Notes: generated from the letters alone by a model not told the origin. DNA of 64,000 nucleotides from JAXDMK01 sp963765955 (GCA_963765955.1 CAVXYA010000002.1:992001-1056000); one strand, 5' to 3'. Counted from the stretch's first letter, positions 8,840 to 17,817 are shown. A program made the numbers and translations.

Positions 8840-9860
8840 TCAACCTCGCAGCCGCTCCATCTCGTCCAGCAGGGCGTCGCAGAGCCGGGGTACTGCCGCC
8901 AGGCTGTCGGGCCGTTCCACCGTGAGAACCGGCGTCAGGCGAACCAGATCGGCCAGGGTCTCGAACCGCTGGGCGTCGATGGTCGGGGCGAGCCAGGCCG
9001 GGGTGAGGAGCTGGGCGGCCACGTGCGGCACGGCCGCCGCCGGCGGCAGGGCCGTGATACGGGGCTCCCGCAGCTGGTCACTGCGTGGCGGCAGCAGGAA
9101 GATGCCCGCCAAAGGGAGCGGCGCCGCGCCGGCGCAGTGGTCCGGCCCCTCGGCGAAGGAGACGACTGCCTTGTCCTCGAGTCGTTCGTAGTCCACTCCG
9201 GCGAGTTGCGGCGAGCGCCGCCAGAGCGGACGTCGCGACCGCGTCCGGTATCCCGAGCGCAGCCTGGGCCTGGGGCGTCAGCCGGATGCCGGGAAGGCCG
9301 GGGAAGACGGCCCAGCCGCGGGCCCCTCTGGTGAGGACGGCCACGTCGTCGCTGATCGCGGCGCAGCCCCGCTGGACCAGCGCGGTGACGGTCGTGGATT
9401 TGCCTGCGCCCTGCACGCCCGCAACGACGAACGCGGCGCCGCGCCATGCGATGACACCGGCATGGAGCGCGAGCCGCCCGAGCCGGAACAGCAGGTAGCC
9501 CATGACGGTGCTGAACAGGAGGGTGTGGACATGGACGGCCGGGACCTCGGGCGTCCAGGTGACGATGACCCGTGTCCCAGCCGGTTCGACGTCGAACTGG
9601 ACGTAGTGGCCGCCGTACCCGAAGCGGAGACGGGTCCAGCCCTCCTCCTGGTGGGGAGACGGTGAAACTGCCAGCCACCCGCCGGTCTCCTCGACGATCA
9701 CGAGCGACCCGGGAGCCGTGGACTGCCCGTTGCCCGAGACGCCGGCCCAGTCCACCACGACGTCCGGGGGCTCAGCCTCGACCGAGCGGAGGCCCGGGGC
9801 CCGAAGAGGCACGTTGCATTCGAGCGTCAACCCGTAGACCGCGTAGCGGTACGGGGCCAA
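8840..9860 (-). CDS. HPr-kinase-like lasso-peptide kinase, one frameshift
   Basis: The N-terminal part (9860 to about 9215) has a beta-rich region, then the P-loop AGVQGAGKSTTVTAL at about residues 125-139 and SDDVAVL, the acidic metal-binding motif of HPr kinase family proteins. The C-terminal part (VDYERLEDKAVVSF...GIFLLPPR...LCDALLDEMERL) is in the next frame from about 9205 to 8840. One extra base near 9205-9220 joins them into about 340 residues, the usual size for lasso-associated HprK-like kinases. Known members phosphorylate the C-terminal Ser of lasso peptides, and the predicted core here ends in Ser. The ATG at 9860 is 1 nt after the precursor stop. Confidence 0.75.
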
Positions 9861-9861
9861 G

Positions 9862-10041
9862 CTACGACGCGTAGATGTTGGCGCCGCCGCCGCCGTCGAA
9901 GTTGGGCCCCGCAGGGTTGGTCAGGGTCAGGTCGCGCACGCTGCCGTAGGTTCGCAGGGTCGGCGGTTGATAGCGCTTTCTGGCGGGCATCTCGGCATCG
10001 CTCGGGGCGCCGTCGGCGGGTTCATTGGCCGGCTGGAGCAT
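9862..10041 (-). CDS. Lasso peptide precursor
   Basis: 59 residues. Leader motif Y-x2-P-x-L-x3-G (YQPPTLRTYG) is the RiPP-recognition signature of lasso precursors, and the leader ends DLTL with Thr at -2, the rule for lasso leader cleavage. The predicted core is TNPAGPNFDGGGGANIYAS, 19 residues. Asp9 is correctly placed to form a 9-residue macrolactam ring with Thr1, leaving a ten-residue tail ending in Ser. The start at 10041 has GGGAG seven nt upstream. A shorter start at 9990 (MPARKRYQ) is possible. The frame is continuous with the cyclase gene upstream, probably because of a frameshift there. Core boundaries are inferred, not proven. Confidence 0.8.
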   Translation of the reverse strand: MLQPANEPADGAPSDAEMPARKRYQPPTLRTYGSVRDLTLTNPAGPNFDGGGGANIYAS

Positions 10042-11877
10042 TCGTGTCTCCCGTCTCGAGCAGTACCGCATCTCTGCCGCCGGCATCCAAATGATGCCAC
10101 GGCGCGCCGCCGCTGGCGCAGCCAGTACGCGAGTTCGACGGGTGGACGCTGCTTGGCCCAGATCTCTGCTTGCACGACCGGCGGACGCGCGTTGCACGGC
10201 GCCAAGCCAGTGCGAGTCGACGTAGCCGGCCATCTCCGGCGCGGCCAGAAGGTCGATCTGCCAGCCGGGCACGCCCGACTGCTTCTGCTGTTCGAGGGTC
10301 ACGTTGCCGGGCATCACGGTCTTGGGTCGCGTGCGTACGCCCTCCGGCAAGCGCTCGCCCATGGCCGCGCGCAGCAGGCGCTTGTCTTCGAGCCACGGCA
10401 CCGGCGGGATGGCCAGCACGAACTCGAGCAGGCGCAGGTCGAAGAAGGGGAAGCGGATCGAGAGTGGGCGCCCGTTGTAGCCGGCGTCCGACCACGCGAA
10501 GAGCGCCCGCCAGAGCGGCGCACCGGCCATGCCAACCTGCTCGCGCCGGGACACTTGCCGGAAGAGAGTGGCGCGGTCGGCCAGGTGCAGGTCGCGGGCC
10601 CACTGCCCGTTCACCCAGTCGGGGAGCGGGCCGGGCTGGCGCAGACGCCGCCGCTCTCGACCCCCGGCGGCCAACCGACGCAGGGGCCATTTCCAGGATC
10701 CGTGCCGCAGTGCGGCCCAGGCGCGGGACCACGACAGCTCAGGCGGCGCGAGGAGCGGATCGCCGCCATATCCCGTCAGCAGCACCGGGGCGAAGGCAGC
10801 GGTGCGCCGGCAGACCTCCTCCATGACCCACAGCGTGGCGGCTCCGGGTTCCGGCGGCACCCAGGCGGGCTCGGCCGGGGGCTCGGCGCGCAGATAGGTC
10901 TCGCCGTCGAGCACCTCGACGGGAAAGCCCGCATGAGCGGCCACCTGCGCCGCCAACCGGCCCTCCTCGTCGTGGATCAGCGTGGGGTACTCGATGGAGA
11001 ACGCCCGCAGATCGAAGGGCCGACCGTTCGCCTGGAATCGTCGGTGGGCGGTGACAGCGATGCTCGACGAGTCCATCCCCCCGCTCAACTGGCTCCCGGC
11101 GCGGTCGGTGCGCAGGCGGTCCCCCACCGCCTCGTCGAAGAGCAGCCGGAAGTGCTCGGCGTACTCCTCCGGCCGGCGGTACCGGAGGGGCTGAGCAGGC
11201 CCGGGCAACGTCCAGTAACGGTCGACGCGTAGCCCATCTCTGTCGCAGATGAGCCTGTGGCCCGCGGGCACGCGGCGAATGGCCGAGAACCCGGTGGCCG
11301 CGTCGTCGAGCGTCACCAGGAACAGCGCCACATCGGCCAAGGTCTGTTCGTCGAGGGTGTCAGGGACACCGGGATGGAGCAGCAAGCTGTGCAGGGTGTT
11401 GCCCACGAGCAGCGTGCCGCCGGCTTGCGAGTAGAAGAGTTGGGCCACGCCCAGCTGGTCCCGTGCCGCCAGGAGCCGCTCCTGGCGCCCGTCCCACAAC
11501 ACGAAGGCAAAGTCACCGATCAGGTGGTCGAGGCAGCGATCGCCCCACACCAGGTACGCGTGCAGGATCAGTTCGGCATCGGGTGCGCCCGTGGCGACTT
11601 CGCGGCCGCGCTCGCGCAAGCGCTGGACGAGCGCGGCGCGCCCGTCGATGCGGGCATCGGCTGCGATCCACACGTCACCGCCGAGGCTGCACGGCTGCCG
11701 TTCCTGCTCGGACTCGAGGGTGGTGCGGAAGAGCGTGTGGCCGAGCCCCACGTGATTGTTCGCCCAGACGTGCCGGGCATCCGGGCCCCGAAAGGCCATG
11801 GCTGCCGTCATCCTGGTCAGGAGGGCAACGTCAACGGGGCCGCCGTCGGTGTTGAGCAGGCCGACGATCCCACTCAT
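10042..11877 (-). CDS. Lasso cyclase, asparagine-synthetase-like; true stop uncertain
   Basis: Asparagine-synthetase homologue of the lasso cyclase type. It begins MSGIVGLL, where the glutaminase Cys is replaced by Ser, as usual in lasso cyclases. It has the GATase-like fold to about residue 210 and the ATP-pyrophosphatase loop QLSGGMDSSS at about 265. It should adenylate the Asp9 side chain and form the isopeptide bond with the core N-terminus. The frame shows no stop before it runs into the precursor. A tail typical of the family, ELAYWLRQR, lies in another frame around 10130, implying one extra base near 10190. The coordinate 10042 is therefore only approximate. The ATG is 3 nt after the PqqD-like gene. 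Confidence 0.8.
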
Positions 11878-11880
11878 CAG

Positions 11881-12166
11881 CTAGGTCCGTTCGACGTGGA
11901 TCAACCCGAGATCGGCGAGCTCATCGAGCAGGCGCTCGAGGTCGCGGCGCAGCGTCGTCTCTTCGACCTCGTACTCATGCAGCAGGGCCCCGACGATCGG
12001 ATCGAGGGTCTGATGCTCCTGCAGCAGCTGCCAGACGCGACTCCCGACTTCGTCCAGGCCGTAGTAGTGCTCGGTGGCCAGGTGAAGGAGGACCGTCTCC
12101 TCCCCGAGCTGTTGGTGGAGGACGGCGGTGAGGGACCGTGATCTGTGGAACCTCGGGCGGACTCAC
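11881..12166 (-). CDS. PqqD-family lasso leader-binding protein (B1), one frameshift
   Basis: The frame ending at 11881 reads LGEETVLLHLATEHYYGLDEVGSRVW and then a helical end (LRRDLERLLDELADLGLIHVE), a clear PqqD/RRE domain that binds the Y-x2-P leader motif. It has no start codon in that frame after a TGA at 12163. The GTG at 12166, overlapping the B2 stop, opens a different frame (VSPPEVPQITVP) with a credible N-terminus. One extra C in CACCGCCGTCC, near 12130, would join them into about 94 residues. It was missed as a continuous frame but is needed for leader recognition in this cluster. Confidence 0.75.
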
Positions 12167-12672
12167 GAGAACGTCGCGAGCAGTGTGAAACGTTCGAGAT
12201 CCTCTCCTCCCGCCACGACGACGTCGCCGCTGCGCAGCCAGGCGTGAGCCTCCAGGTTCGTCTTCCCATCCTTGGCCACGCCCAGATGGAGAGTGCTGGC
12301 GATCCCCCGGCGGCGCAACATGAACTTGCCCGCCAGCGCCTGAGCCAGGCAATGGCCGGTCCAGGGCACGCGTCGGCGCATCCTCTGCAGGGCCTGTGCG
12401 ACGCGCTCCCCCTGGGCGAGCGTGGCGGCGTCGTTCTCACCGAGGGTCTCACCCAACCGTTGGCGGAGGGCGCCGGTCAGCCAACGAAGGGGAAGGACTG
12501 AAACGACCAGCCGCGCCGCGGCCAGGCAGACAGCTGCTTCGAGCAGTAGCAAGCGGTTGCTGGTGGCCACCCGTCGGGCCACGACGAACCGAGCGGCAGG
12601 GCCGATCGAGGTGGCCAACCCCCGCCAGTAGCGGACGTAGCCGGCCACCAGGGAGGGTCTCTGGGCCGACAT
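12163..12672 (-). CDS. Lasso B2 protein, transglutaminase-like leader peptidase
   Basis: About 169 residues. From residue 40 it follows the B2 family: LLLLEAAVCLAAARL helix, then VPWTGHCLAQALAGKFMLRRRG with the catalytic Cys, LHLGVAKD, and AHAWLRSGDVVVAGG with the catalytic His. It should cut the leader after the -2 Thr. The family usually starts close to the LLLEA helix, so the first 40 residues are extra. They look like a continuation of upstream sequence resembling the end of the nucleotidyltransferase family found in some lasso clusters. A later GTG start (VATSNRLLLLE) is therefore possible. The stop overlaps the B1 start. Confidence 0.8.
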   Translation of the reverse strand: MSAQRPSLVAGYVRYWRGLATSIGPAARFVVARRVATSNRLLLLEAAVCLAAARLVVSVLPLRWLTGALRQRLGETLGENDAATLAQGERVAQALQRMRRRVPWTGHCLAQALAGKFMLRRRGIASTLHLGVAKDGKTNLEAHAWLRSGDVVVAGGEDLERFTLLATFS

Positions 12673-13075
12673 GTAGCGAACCTTGGCTGGGGACGGGAGG
12701 AGGGCCCGCCGCACGATCCGGGCCTTGTCACGGATGGTGGGAGCCGAGCGCAGGCCGGAGAGCGACAGCGCGCCTCGAGGCGCCCAAGGTTGTCTGGAGT
12801 GCAGCGCCGCCTGGTCGGGCCTCCCGTTCGCTACAGCGCCGTCGGGTGGCCGCACTTCGGCCGAAGCCAGGCCACGCACGAACTCAATGGTACCGCCAGG
12901 CGATGAACGGAACCCGCCTCTCGGCGACCCGTGGGTTGCGTTCGCTTGGATCCGCCGGCCCGCCGGTAGCCTCAGGAGCGATGGTTGGGAGCGATGGGCG
13001 TGGCTCGGTGCCAGTAGGAGTGCGAGCGACGCCGTATCCCGACGCCCACCTGGCCCTTGCGTCGTCCCGGCGCGG
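12673..13075 (-). other. divergent intergenic region with possible nucleotidyltransferase remnant
   Basis: This is the gap between B2 and the divergent exporter. In frame with and upstream of B2, the translation LRSAPTIRDKARIVRRALLP followed by SPAKVRYMS resembles the C-terminal segment of the nucleotidyltransferase proteins that accompany kinases in lasso clusters (about 12670-12800). No upstream domain follows, so at most a truncated end remains. Promoters for both operons should lie here, but no clear -10 was found. Confidence 0.35.
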
Positions 13076-14873
13076 GTGAAGGCCCCGCGGCGCGAGGTGC
13101 GCTCGTTTGCGAGCGCACTGGCCAGCCACGACCGGCGGTCACTCGCGATCACTGCGATCCTCCAGCTTCTCGCCACGGCGACCCAGGGCCTCGGACTGGT
13201 CCTCCTTGTCCCGCTCCTCGAAGTCGCGGGCGTCGGTGGTGGTGGTACGGCGACGCCGACAACCGGCGCCGCCGGCATCGCTCGCTCGCTGCTGGGCGCA
13301 GTTGGGGTGCCGCTCACACTGCGTTCGCTGCTCGCGGCCTACGTGCTGATCGTCGCCGTCGCCGCCTCGCTGAACGCATATGCGTCGGTGCGGCTCGTCC
13401 GGTACCGGCTGGACTTCGTCGACGCCCTTCGTGAACGCCTCTACCGGGCGGTGGCCGCCGCGGAGTGGAAGCACCTGCTCTCCCTCCGCCAATCCGACGT
13501 TCTGAGCACGATCACCATGAACGTCAGCCTGGGTTTCTCTCGGTGTGCTCGCGTCGCTGAAGCTGGTGGTCACCGCCATCCTCGTGGTCGTGCAACTGGC
13601 GGTGGCCCTGCGCATCTCGCCGCTCGTCACCGCGCTGGCCGCCGGCACCGGCGGCGCCTTGATCGCCATCACGTGGCCGCTCGTGGCCCGGAGCCGCCGC
13701 CTCGGGCGAGAGCAAGTCGACAACAACCGGGGCGTGCTCGCCTCGGTGACCGGGTTCCTCGATGGGTTGAAGCTGGCCAAGGCCCACGCGCTCGAAGCAG
13801 GTCACGTCGGAACGTTCGGCGAAGCCATCCGCCGCTCCCGCCGCTCCGAGATCGACTTCACAACCGCCCAATCGATCGCGACCGCAGTCCAGGTCGTGGT
13901 GACGTCGATCGTCCTGGCGATCCTGGTCAGCGTTGCTGTCCAGCACTTTCATCTCGCACTGGCCAGCCTTCTCGTGGTCGCCTTCATCTTCAGCCGCCTG
14001 GTACCCCAGATCATCTCGGCCCAACAGAACGTTCACCAGGTCGCGCAGTCGCTCCCCGCCTTCAACGACCTGCTCGCCGTCATCGACGGCTGCGAGGCGG
14101 CCAGCGAGCCCGTGACCGACTTCGGCGGACGACGGCTGGCGATCGGCACCGGGGTGCGGCTCGAAGGCGTCGCCTTCTCCTACGGCGACACCCCCGTTCT
14201 CCAGGATGTCTCGTTCGCCATCGCCGCCCAGCAGACCACCGCGCTCGTCGGACCGTCCGGCGCGGGCAAGACGACACTGGCCGACATCGCGGTCGGATTG
14301 TTGGCACCCACCGCCGGCCGGTTGCTGGTCGACGGCCGCCCGTTGGCCGACAGTGACCTTCGGGCGTGGCGGGCGAGCATCGCCCTGGTGCCGCAGGAAC
14401 CATTCTTGTTCCATGGCACGGTGCGCGAGAACCTGGCGTGGGCCCGTCCCGACGCCACCGAGACCGACATGTGGGAGGTGCTGGCGACCGCAGCCGCGGA
14501 GGACTTCGTGCGGCGGCTGCCGCAGGGACTCGACACCGTCGTGGGCGACCGCGGCGCTCGCCTCTCAGGCGGCGAACGTCAGCGCATCGCACTGGCCCGT
14601 GCCCTGCTCCGTCGGCCCGACCTGCTCGTCCTGGACGAGGCCACCAGCTCGCTGGACACCGAGAACGAGCGTGCGATCCGCACCGCCCTCACCGGCTTGC
14701 ACGGGCGCACGACCCTGCTCCTCATCGCCCATCGCCTGTCGACAGTCAGCAACGCCGACACCATCGTCGTCCTCGACGCCGGCCGGATCGTCGAGTCCGG
14801 CACCTGGACCGACCTGGCCGGGCGCGGCGAGGGCCGCCTGCGCGCCCTCATCGACGCCGGTGCTGTGGGGTAG
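13076..14873 (+). CDS. Lasso peptide ABC exporter (fused TMD-NBD), one frameshift
   Basis: The transmembrane part begins near 13076 (GTG; start uncertain) with hydrophobic helices LAITAILQLLATATQGLGLV and LLAAYVLIVAVAASLNAY, and is in one frame to about 13530. The rest (VLASLKLVVTAILVVVQLAV onward) is in the next frame. One extra base near GGGTTT at 13531-13536 explains this. The NBD has Walker A GPSGAGKTTLAD, signature LSGGERQRIALARALL, Walker B LLVLDEATSSLD and H-loop IAHRLST. There is no C39 peptidase, as expected when B2 does the cleavage. The full length of about 599 residues fits McjD-type exporters. It is transcribed away from the biosynthetic operon. Confidence 0.8.
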
Positions 14874-14924
14874 GCACCCACCACCAGCGGCGGGAACGGC
14901 GCTGCTCGCAGCGCTCCTCCGAGC

Positions 14925-14930
14925 TACTAT
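14925..14930 (+). promoter_or_regulatory. candidate -10 box for sugar transferase gene
   Basis: TACTAT in a locally A+T-richer stretch lies 63 nt before the ATG at 14994, between the exporter stop and the next gene. Confidence 0.35.
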
Positions 14931-14993
14931 TCGGGAAATCTTCGGCCGGGGAGCGGGGAAATTGCGCTTTCGTTTTGCAGGACAGACCTGAGC

Positions 14994-15674
14994 ATGTCCG
15001 CCGACGCCTTCATGGCGCCGCCCCTGGTTGCGATCGATCAGGTGGTCGAATCCTGCTCCCCGTCGATCGCGTACCTCCGAGCAAAGCGGAGCCTCGACGT
15101 GGCGCTGGCCTTGGTGGCCATCATTGTCACCCTGCCACTGTGGCTCCTCGTCGCCGTCGCCGTCCGCTGCTCGTCACGGGGCCCGGTCTTCTTCCGCCAG
15201 TCGCGGGTCGGCCAGCACGGGCGCACGATCATGGTGCTCAAGTTCCGGAGCATGTGCAGCGACGCCGAGGCCCGACTTTCTGATCCTGGCCTCTACGACA
15301 CCTACGTGGCCACCGGCTACAAGCTGCCCGTGGCCCACGAGTGCCGGGTCACCAGGGTCGGCCGGTTCCTGCGTCGGAGCAGCCTCGACGAGCTGCCCCA
15401 GCTGTTCAACGTCCTCCGGGGCGACATGAGCCTGGTCGGCCCCCGCCCGGTCCTGCGCGACGAGCTGAGCTGCTACGGCGAGCTGGTCGACTGCTACCTC
15501 GCGGTCCGGCCGGGCATCACCGGCATGTGGCAGGTCAACGGCCGCAGCCACGTCCTCTTCCCCGAGCGGGCCCACCTCGACCGGGACTACTTCCACGGCC
15601 GCTGCCTCCGCCTCGACCTCCACATTCTGGCCCGCACCCCGCTCACCGTCCTCCGCGGCGAGGGTGCCTTCTAG
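14994..15674 (+). CDS. Undecaprenyl-phosphate sugar-1-phosphate transferase (PF02397)
   Basis: 226 residues. One membrane helix (LDVALALVAIIVTLPLWLLV, about 36-55) is followed by the cytoplasmic catalytic domain of bacterial sugar transferases: VLKFRSM, the basic-acidic RRSSLDELPQLFNVLRGDM, GPRP and RPGITGMWQVNGRS. The family moves a sugar-1-phosphate from a nucleotide sugar to undecaprenyl phosphate, the first step of a lipid-linked glycan. It lacks the long multi-helix N-terminus of WbaP/CpsE proteins, so it is a minimal form. The donor sugar cannot be told from sequence. It is followed by gmd on the same strand with a separate promoter. Confidence 0.9.
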   Translation: MSADAFMAPPLVAIDQVVESCSPSIAYLRAKRSLDVALALVAIIVTLPLWLLVAVAVRCSSRGPVFFRQSRVGQHGRTIMVLKFRSMCSDAEARLSDPGLYDTYVATGYKLPVAHECRVTRVGRFLRRSSLDELPQLFNVLRGDMSLVGPRPVLRDELSCYGELVDCYLAVRPGITGMWQVNGRSHVLFPERAHLDRDYFHGRCLRLDLHILARTPLTVLRGEGAF

Positions 15675-15745
15675 GGGGGTTCAGGCACCCGGGGCTGACG
15701 TGCTCGACGACCGAGCCCGCCCCAAAAAGCGCGCCTGGTCGAGCG

Positions 15746-15766
15746 TATGGTGTTCGTGGCGAACAC
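15746..15766 (+). promoter_or_regulatory. promoter/operator of gmd: TATGGT plus 7-bp inverted repeat
   Basis: TATGGT (15746-15751) is a TAnnnT -10 candidate. Overlapping it, GTGTTCG-TGG-CGAACAC (15750-15766) is a perfect 7-bp inverted repeat, placed where a repressor would block the start site or where a 5' UTR hairpin would form. The half-site order GTTC...GAAC is the reverse of the actinobacterial LexA box. Confidence 0.4.
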
Positions 15767-15784
15767 TCTCAGAAAGAAGGTGTC

Positions 15785-16768
15785 GTGCCCCGCGCCCTCG
15801 TCACAGGAATCACCGGCCAGGACGGCCGGTACATGGCCCAGCTTCTGATCTCCAAGGGCTACGACGTCTTCGGCATGGTCCGGGGCCAGAACAACCCCAA
15901 GGCCCAGATGGTGCAGGAGGAGACGCCTGAGCTGGAGCTGGTGGAGGGCGACCTGCAGGACCTGTCCTCGCTCATCGCGGCAGTCGAGTACGTCCAGCCC
16001 GACGAGGTCTACAACCTGGGCGCCATCAGCTTCGTGGCCCTGTCGTTCCGCCAGCCCGAGCTCACCGCCGACATCACCGGCCTGGGTGTGCTGCGCATGC
16101 TGGAGGCCATCCGGGTCGTGGGCGGGGCCGACAACCCCATCCGCTTCTACCAGGCGTCGTCGTCGGAGATGTTCGGCAAGGTGCGGGAGACGCCCCAGAC
16201 CGAGGCCACCCCCTTCCACCCCCGCTCGCCCTACGGGGTGGCCAAGGTCTTCGGCCACTTCATCACCGTGAACTACCGGGAGGCCCACGGCCTCTACGCC
16301 TGCTCGGGCATCTGCTTCAACCACGAGAGCCCCCGCCGGGGCCTGGAGTTCGTCACCCGCAAGGTCTCCAACGGCGTGGCCCGCATCAAGCTCGGCCTGC
16401 AGGAGAAGATCTCCCTGGGCAACCTCGATGCGGCCCGCGACTGGGGCTTCGCGGGCGACTTCTGCGAGGCCATGTGGCTGATGCTGCAGCAGGACGAGGC
16501 CGACGACTACGTCATCGCCACCGGCGAGACCCACACCATCGGCGACCTGCTCGACACCGCCTTCGGCGCCATCGGCGTCGACGACTGGAGCGGCCTGGTC
16601 GACACCGACGCCCGCTTCATGCGACCGGCCGAGGTCGACATCCTCACCGGCGACGCCTCCAAGGCCCGTGACCACCTGGGCTGGAAGCCCAAGGTCGGCT
16701 TCCACGAGCTGGTGACGATGATGGTCGAGTCCGACCTGGCCATCGAGGCCGCCAAGCACAACCTCTAG
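15785..16768 (+). CDS. gmd: GDP-mannose 4,6-dehydratase
   Basis: 327 residues from GTG 15785, chosen because AGAAAGAAGG precedes it and the Rossmann motif TGITGQDGRYMAQLL follows at once. It has SSSEMFG and SPYGVAKVFGHFITVNYRE (Tyr-x3-Lys), and the GMD-typical FNHESPRRGLEFVTRKVS. It converts GDP-mannose to GDP-4-keto-6-deoxymannose, the substrate of the convergent fcl product next door. Together they give GDP-L-fucose. The length is at the short end for the family, and the family end (LGWKPKVGFHELVTMMVESD) is complete. Confidence 0.95.
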   Translation: MPRALVTGITGQDGRYMAQLLISKGYDVFGMVRGQNNPKAQMVQEETPELELVEGDLQDLSSLIAAVEYVQPDEVYNLGAISFVALSFRQPELTADITGLGVLRMLEAIRVVGGADNPIRFYQASSSEMFGKVRETPQTEATPFHPRSPYGVAKVFGHFITVNYREAHGLYACSGICFNHESPRRGLEFVTRKVSNGVARIKLGLQEKISLGNLDAARDWGFAGDFCEAMWLMLQQDEADDYVIATGETHTIGDLLDTAFGAIGVDDWSGLVDTDARFMRPAEVDILTGDASKARDHLGWKPKVGFHELVTMMVESDLAIEAAKHNL

Positions 16769-16815
16769 AGTGGGCGGCCCGCCGAACGCTTCCGAGGATT
16801 CGGGTTATGGTTATC

Positions 16816-17817
16816 TCATGCTGGCTGTTGATCGGCAACAGGGTCGCTCACCCCGACATGGGAGGGTGAATAGCCTCGCAGGTCCTGGCCAGCATTCTCT
16901 CTGAACCATGCGTATGTCTGGGTGATCCCGTCGATCAGGGGGATCCGGGCTCGCCATCCGAGGCGTTCCAACCTACTTACGTCGAGCACCTTACGCGGCA
17001 TCCCGTCGGGCTTCGTCACGTCGAAGACGAGATGCGCTCCCGGGTACACAACCTTGCGAACCATTTCGGCGAGTTCCCGAATACTCATATCTACCCCGGT
17101 TCCGACGTTTATATGCATGTTATCCTCGTAGTTGTTCATCAAGAACAGGCAGCAATCTGCTAGATCGTCGACGTGGAGAAACTCACGTCGAGGAGCACCC
17201 GTGCCCCAAATCCCCACCGTACTTTCACCCTGCTCTTTGGCGTCGTGGAACTTCCGGATCAACGCAGGAAGCACGTGACTGCTCGCCAGATCGAAGTTAT
17301 CGTATGGCCCATAGAGGTTAGTAGGCATCGCCGAAATGAAGTCGCAACCATACTGGTGTCGATACGCCTGACAGAGCTTGATGCCAGCAATCTTGGCTAT
17401 CGCGTAGGCTTCGTTGGTGGGCTCGAGCGGGCCTGTGAGGAGCTGTTGTTCAGTGATCGGTTGGGTGGTTTCTCGGGGATAGATGCAGGAGCTTCCGAGG
17501 TAGAGGAGCTTCGTGGCGCCATAGAGGTAACTAGCGTGAACGACGGTTCCGTGGATCAGCAGGTTGTCATAGAGAAACTCCGCTGGACGGGTGGAGTTTG
17601 CGAGGATGCCTCCGACAGTACCTGCGGCAAGAAACACATACTCAGGCCGATAGAATCGAAACCAGTAGTTGACCGCCGTCTGGTCTCGCAAGTCCAATTC
17701 AGCGCGTGAAGCTCGCAGCAACGTAGTGTAGCCGTCGGCCTCAAGGCGACGGATAAGCGCTGAACCTACAAGGCCGCCGTGGCCCACGACGAAGATCCGG
17801 GCATTTTTCGCCATCAT
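16816..17817 (-). CDS. fcl: GDP-L-fucose synthase
   Basis: 333 residues. N-terminal Rossmann VVGHGGLVGSALIRRLE, active-site LGSSCIYP and YAIAKIAGIKLCQAYR (Tyr-x3-Lys), then the family-specific MPTNLYGPYDNFD and RREFLHVDDLADCCLFLM. It is a GDP-4-keto-6-deoxymannose 3,5-epimerase and 4-reductase using NADPH. An AGGAGG site sits 9 nt before the first of two ATGs. It is convergent with gmd, 47 nt apart, not in an operon with it. Base composition is visibly richer in A+T than gmd and codon choice is looser, so the two may have arrived separately. Confidence 0.95.
   Translation of the reverse strand: MMAKNARIFVVGHGGLVGSALIRRLEADGYTTLLRASRAELDLRDQTAVNYWFRFYRPEYVFLAAGTVGGILANSTRPAEFLYDNLLIHGTVVHASYLYGATKLLYLGSSCIYPRETTQPITEQQLLTGPLEPTNEAYAIAKIAGIKLCQAYRHQYGCDFISAMPTNLYGPYDNFDLASSHVLPALIRKFHDAKEQGESTVGIWGTGAPRREFLHVDDLADCCLFLMNNYEDNMHINVGTGVDMSIRELAEMVRKVVYPGAHLVFDVTKPDGMPRKVLDVSRLERLGWRARIPLIDGITQTYAWFRENAGQDLRGYSPSHVGVSDPVADQQPA

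Noticed and set aside
9862..11877. Natural cyclase-precursor fusion protein
   Set aside because: The precursor has its own ribosome site and start, and the cyclase tail fits better in another frame; an indel is more likely.
11257..12141. 294-codon plus-strand frame
   Set aside because: Antisense of the cyclase and B1 genes; no domain pattern.
15750..15766. LexA (SOS) box
   Set aside because: Half-sites are ordered GTTC...GAAC instead of GAAC-N4-GTTC.
15671..16759. 362-codon minus-strand frame
   Set aside because: Antisense of gmd, whose motifs are unambiguous.
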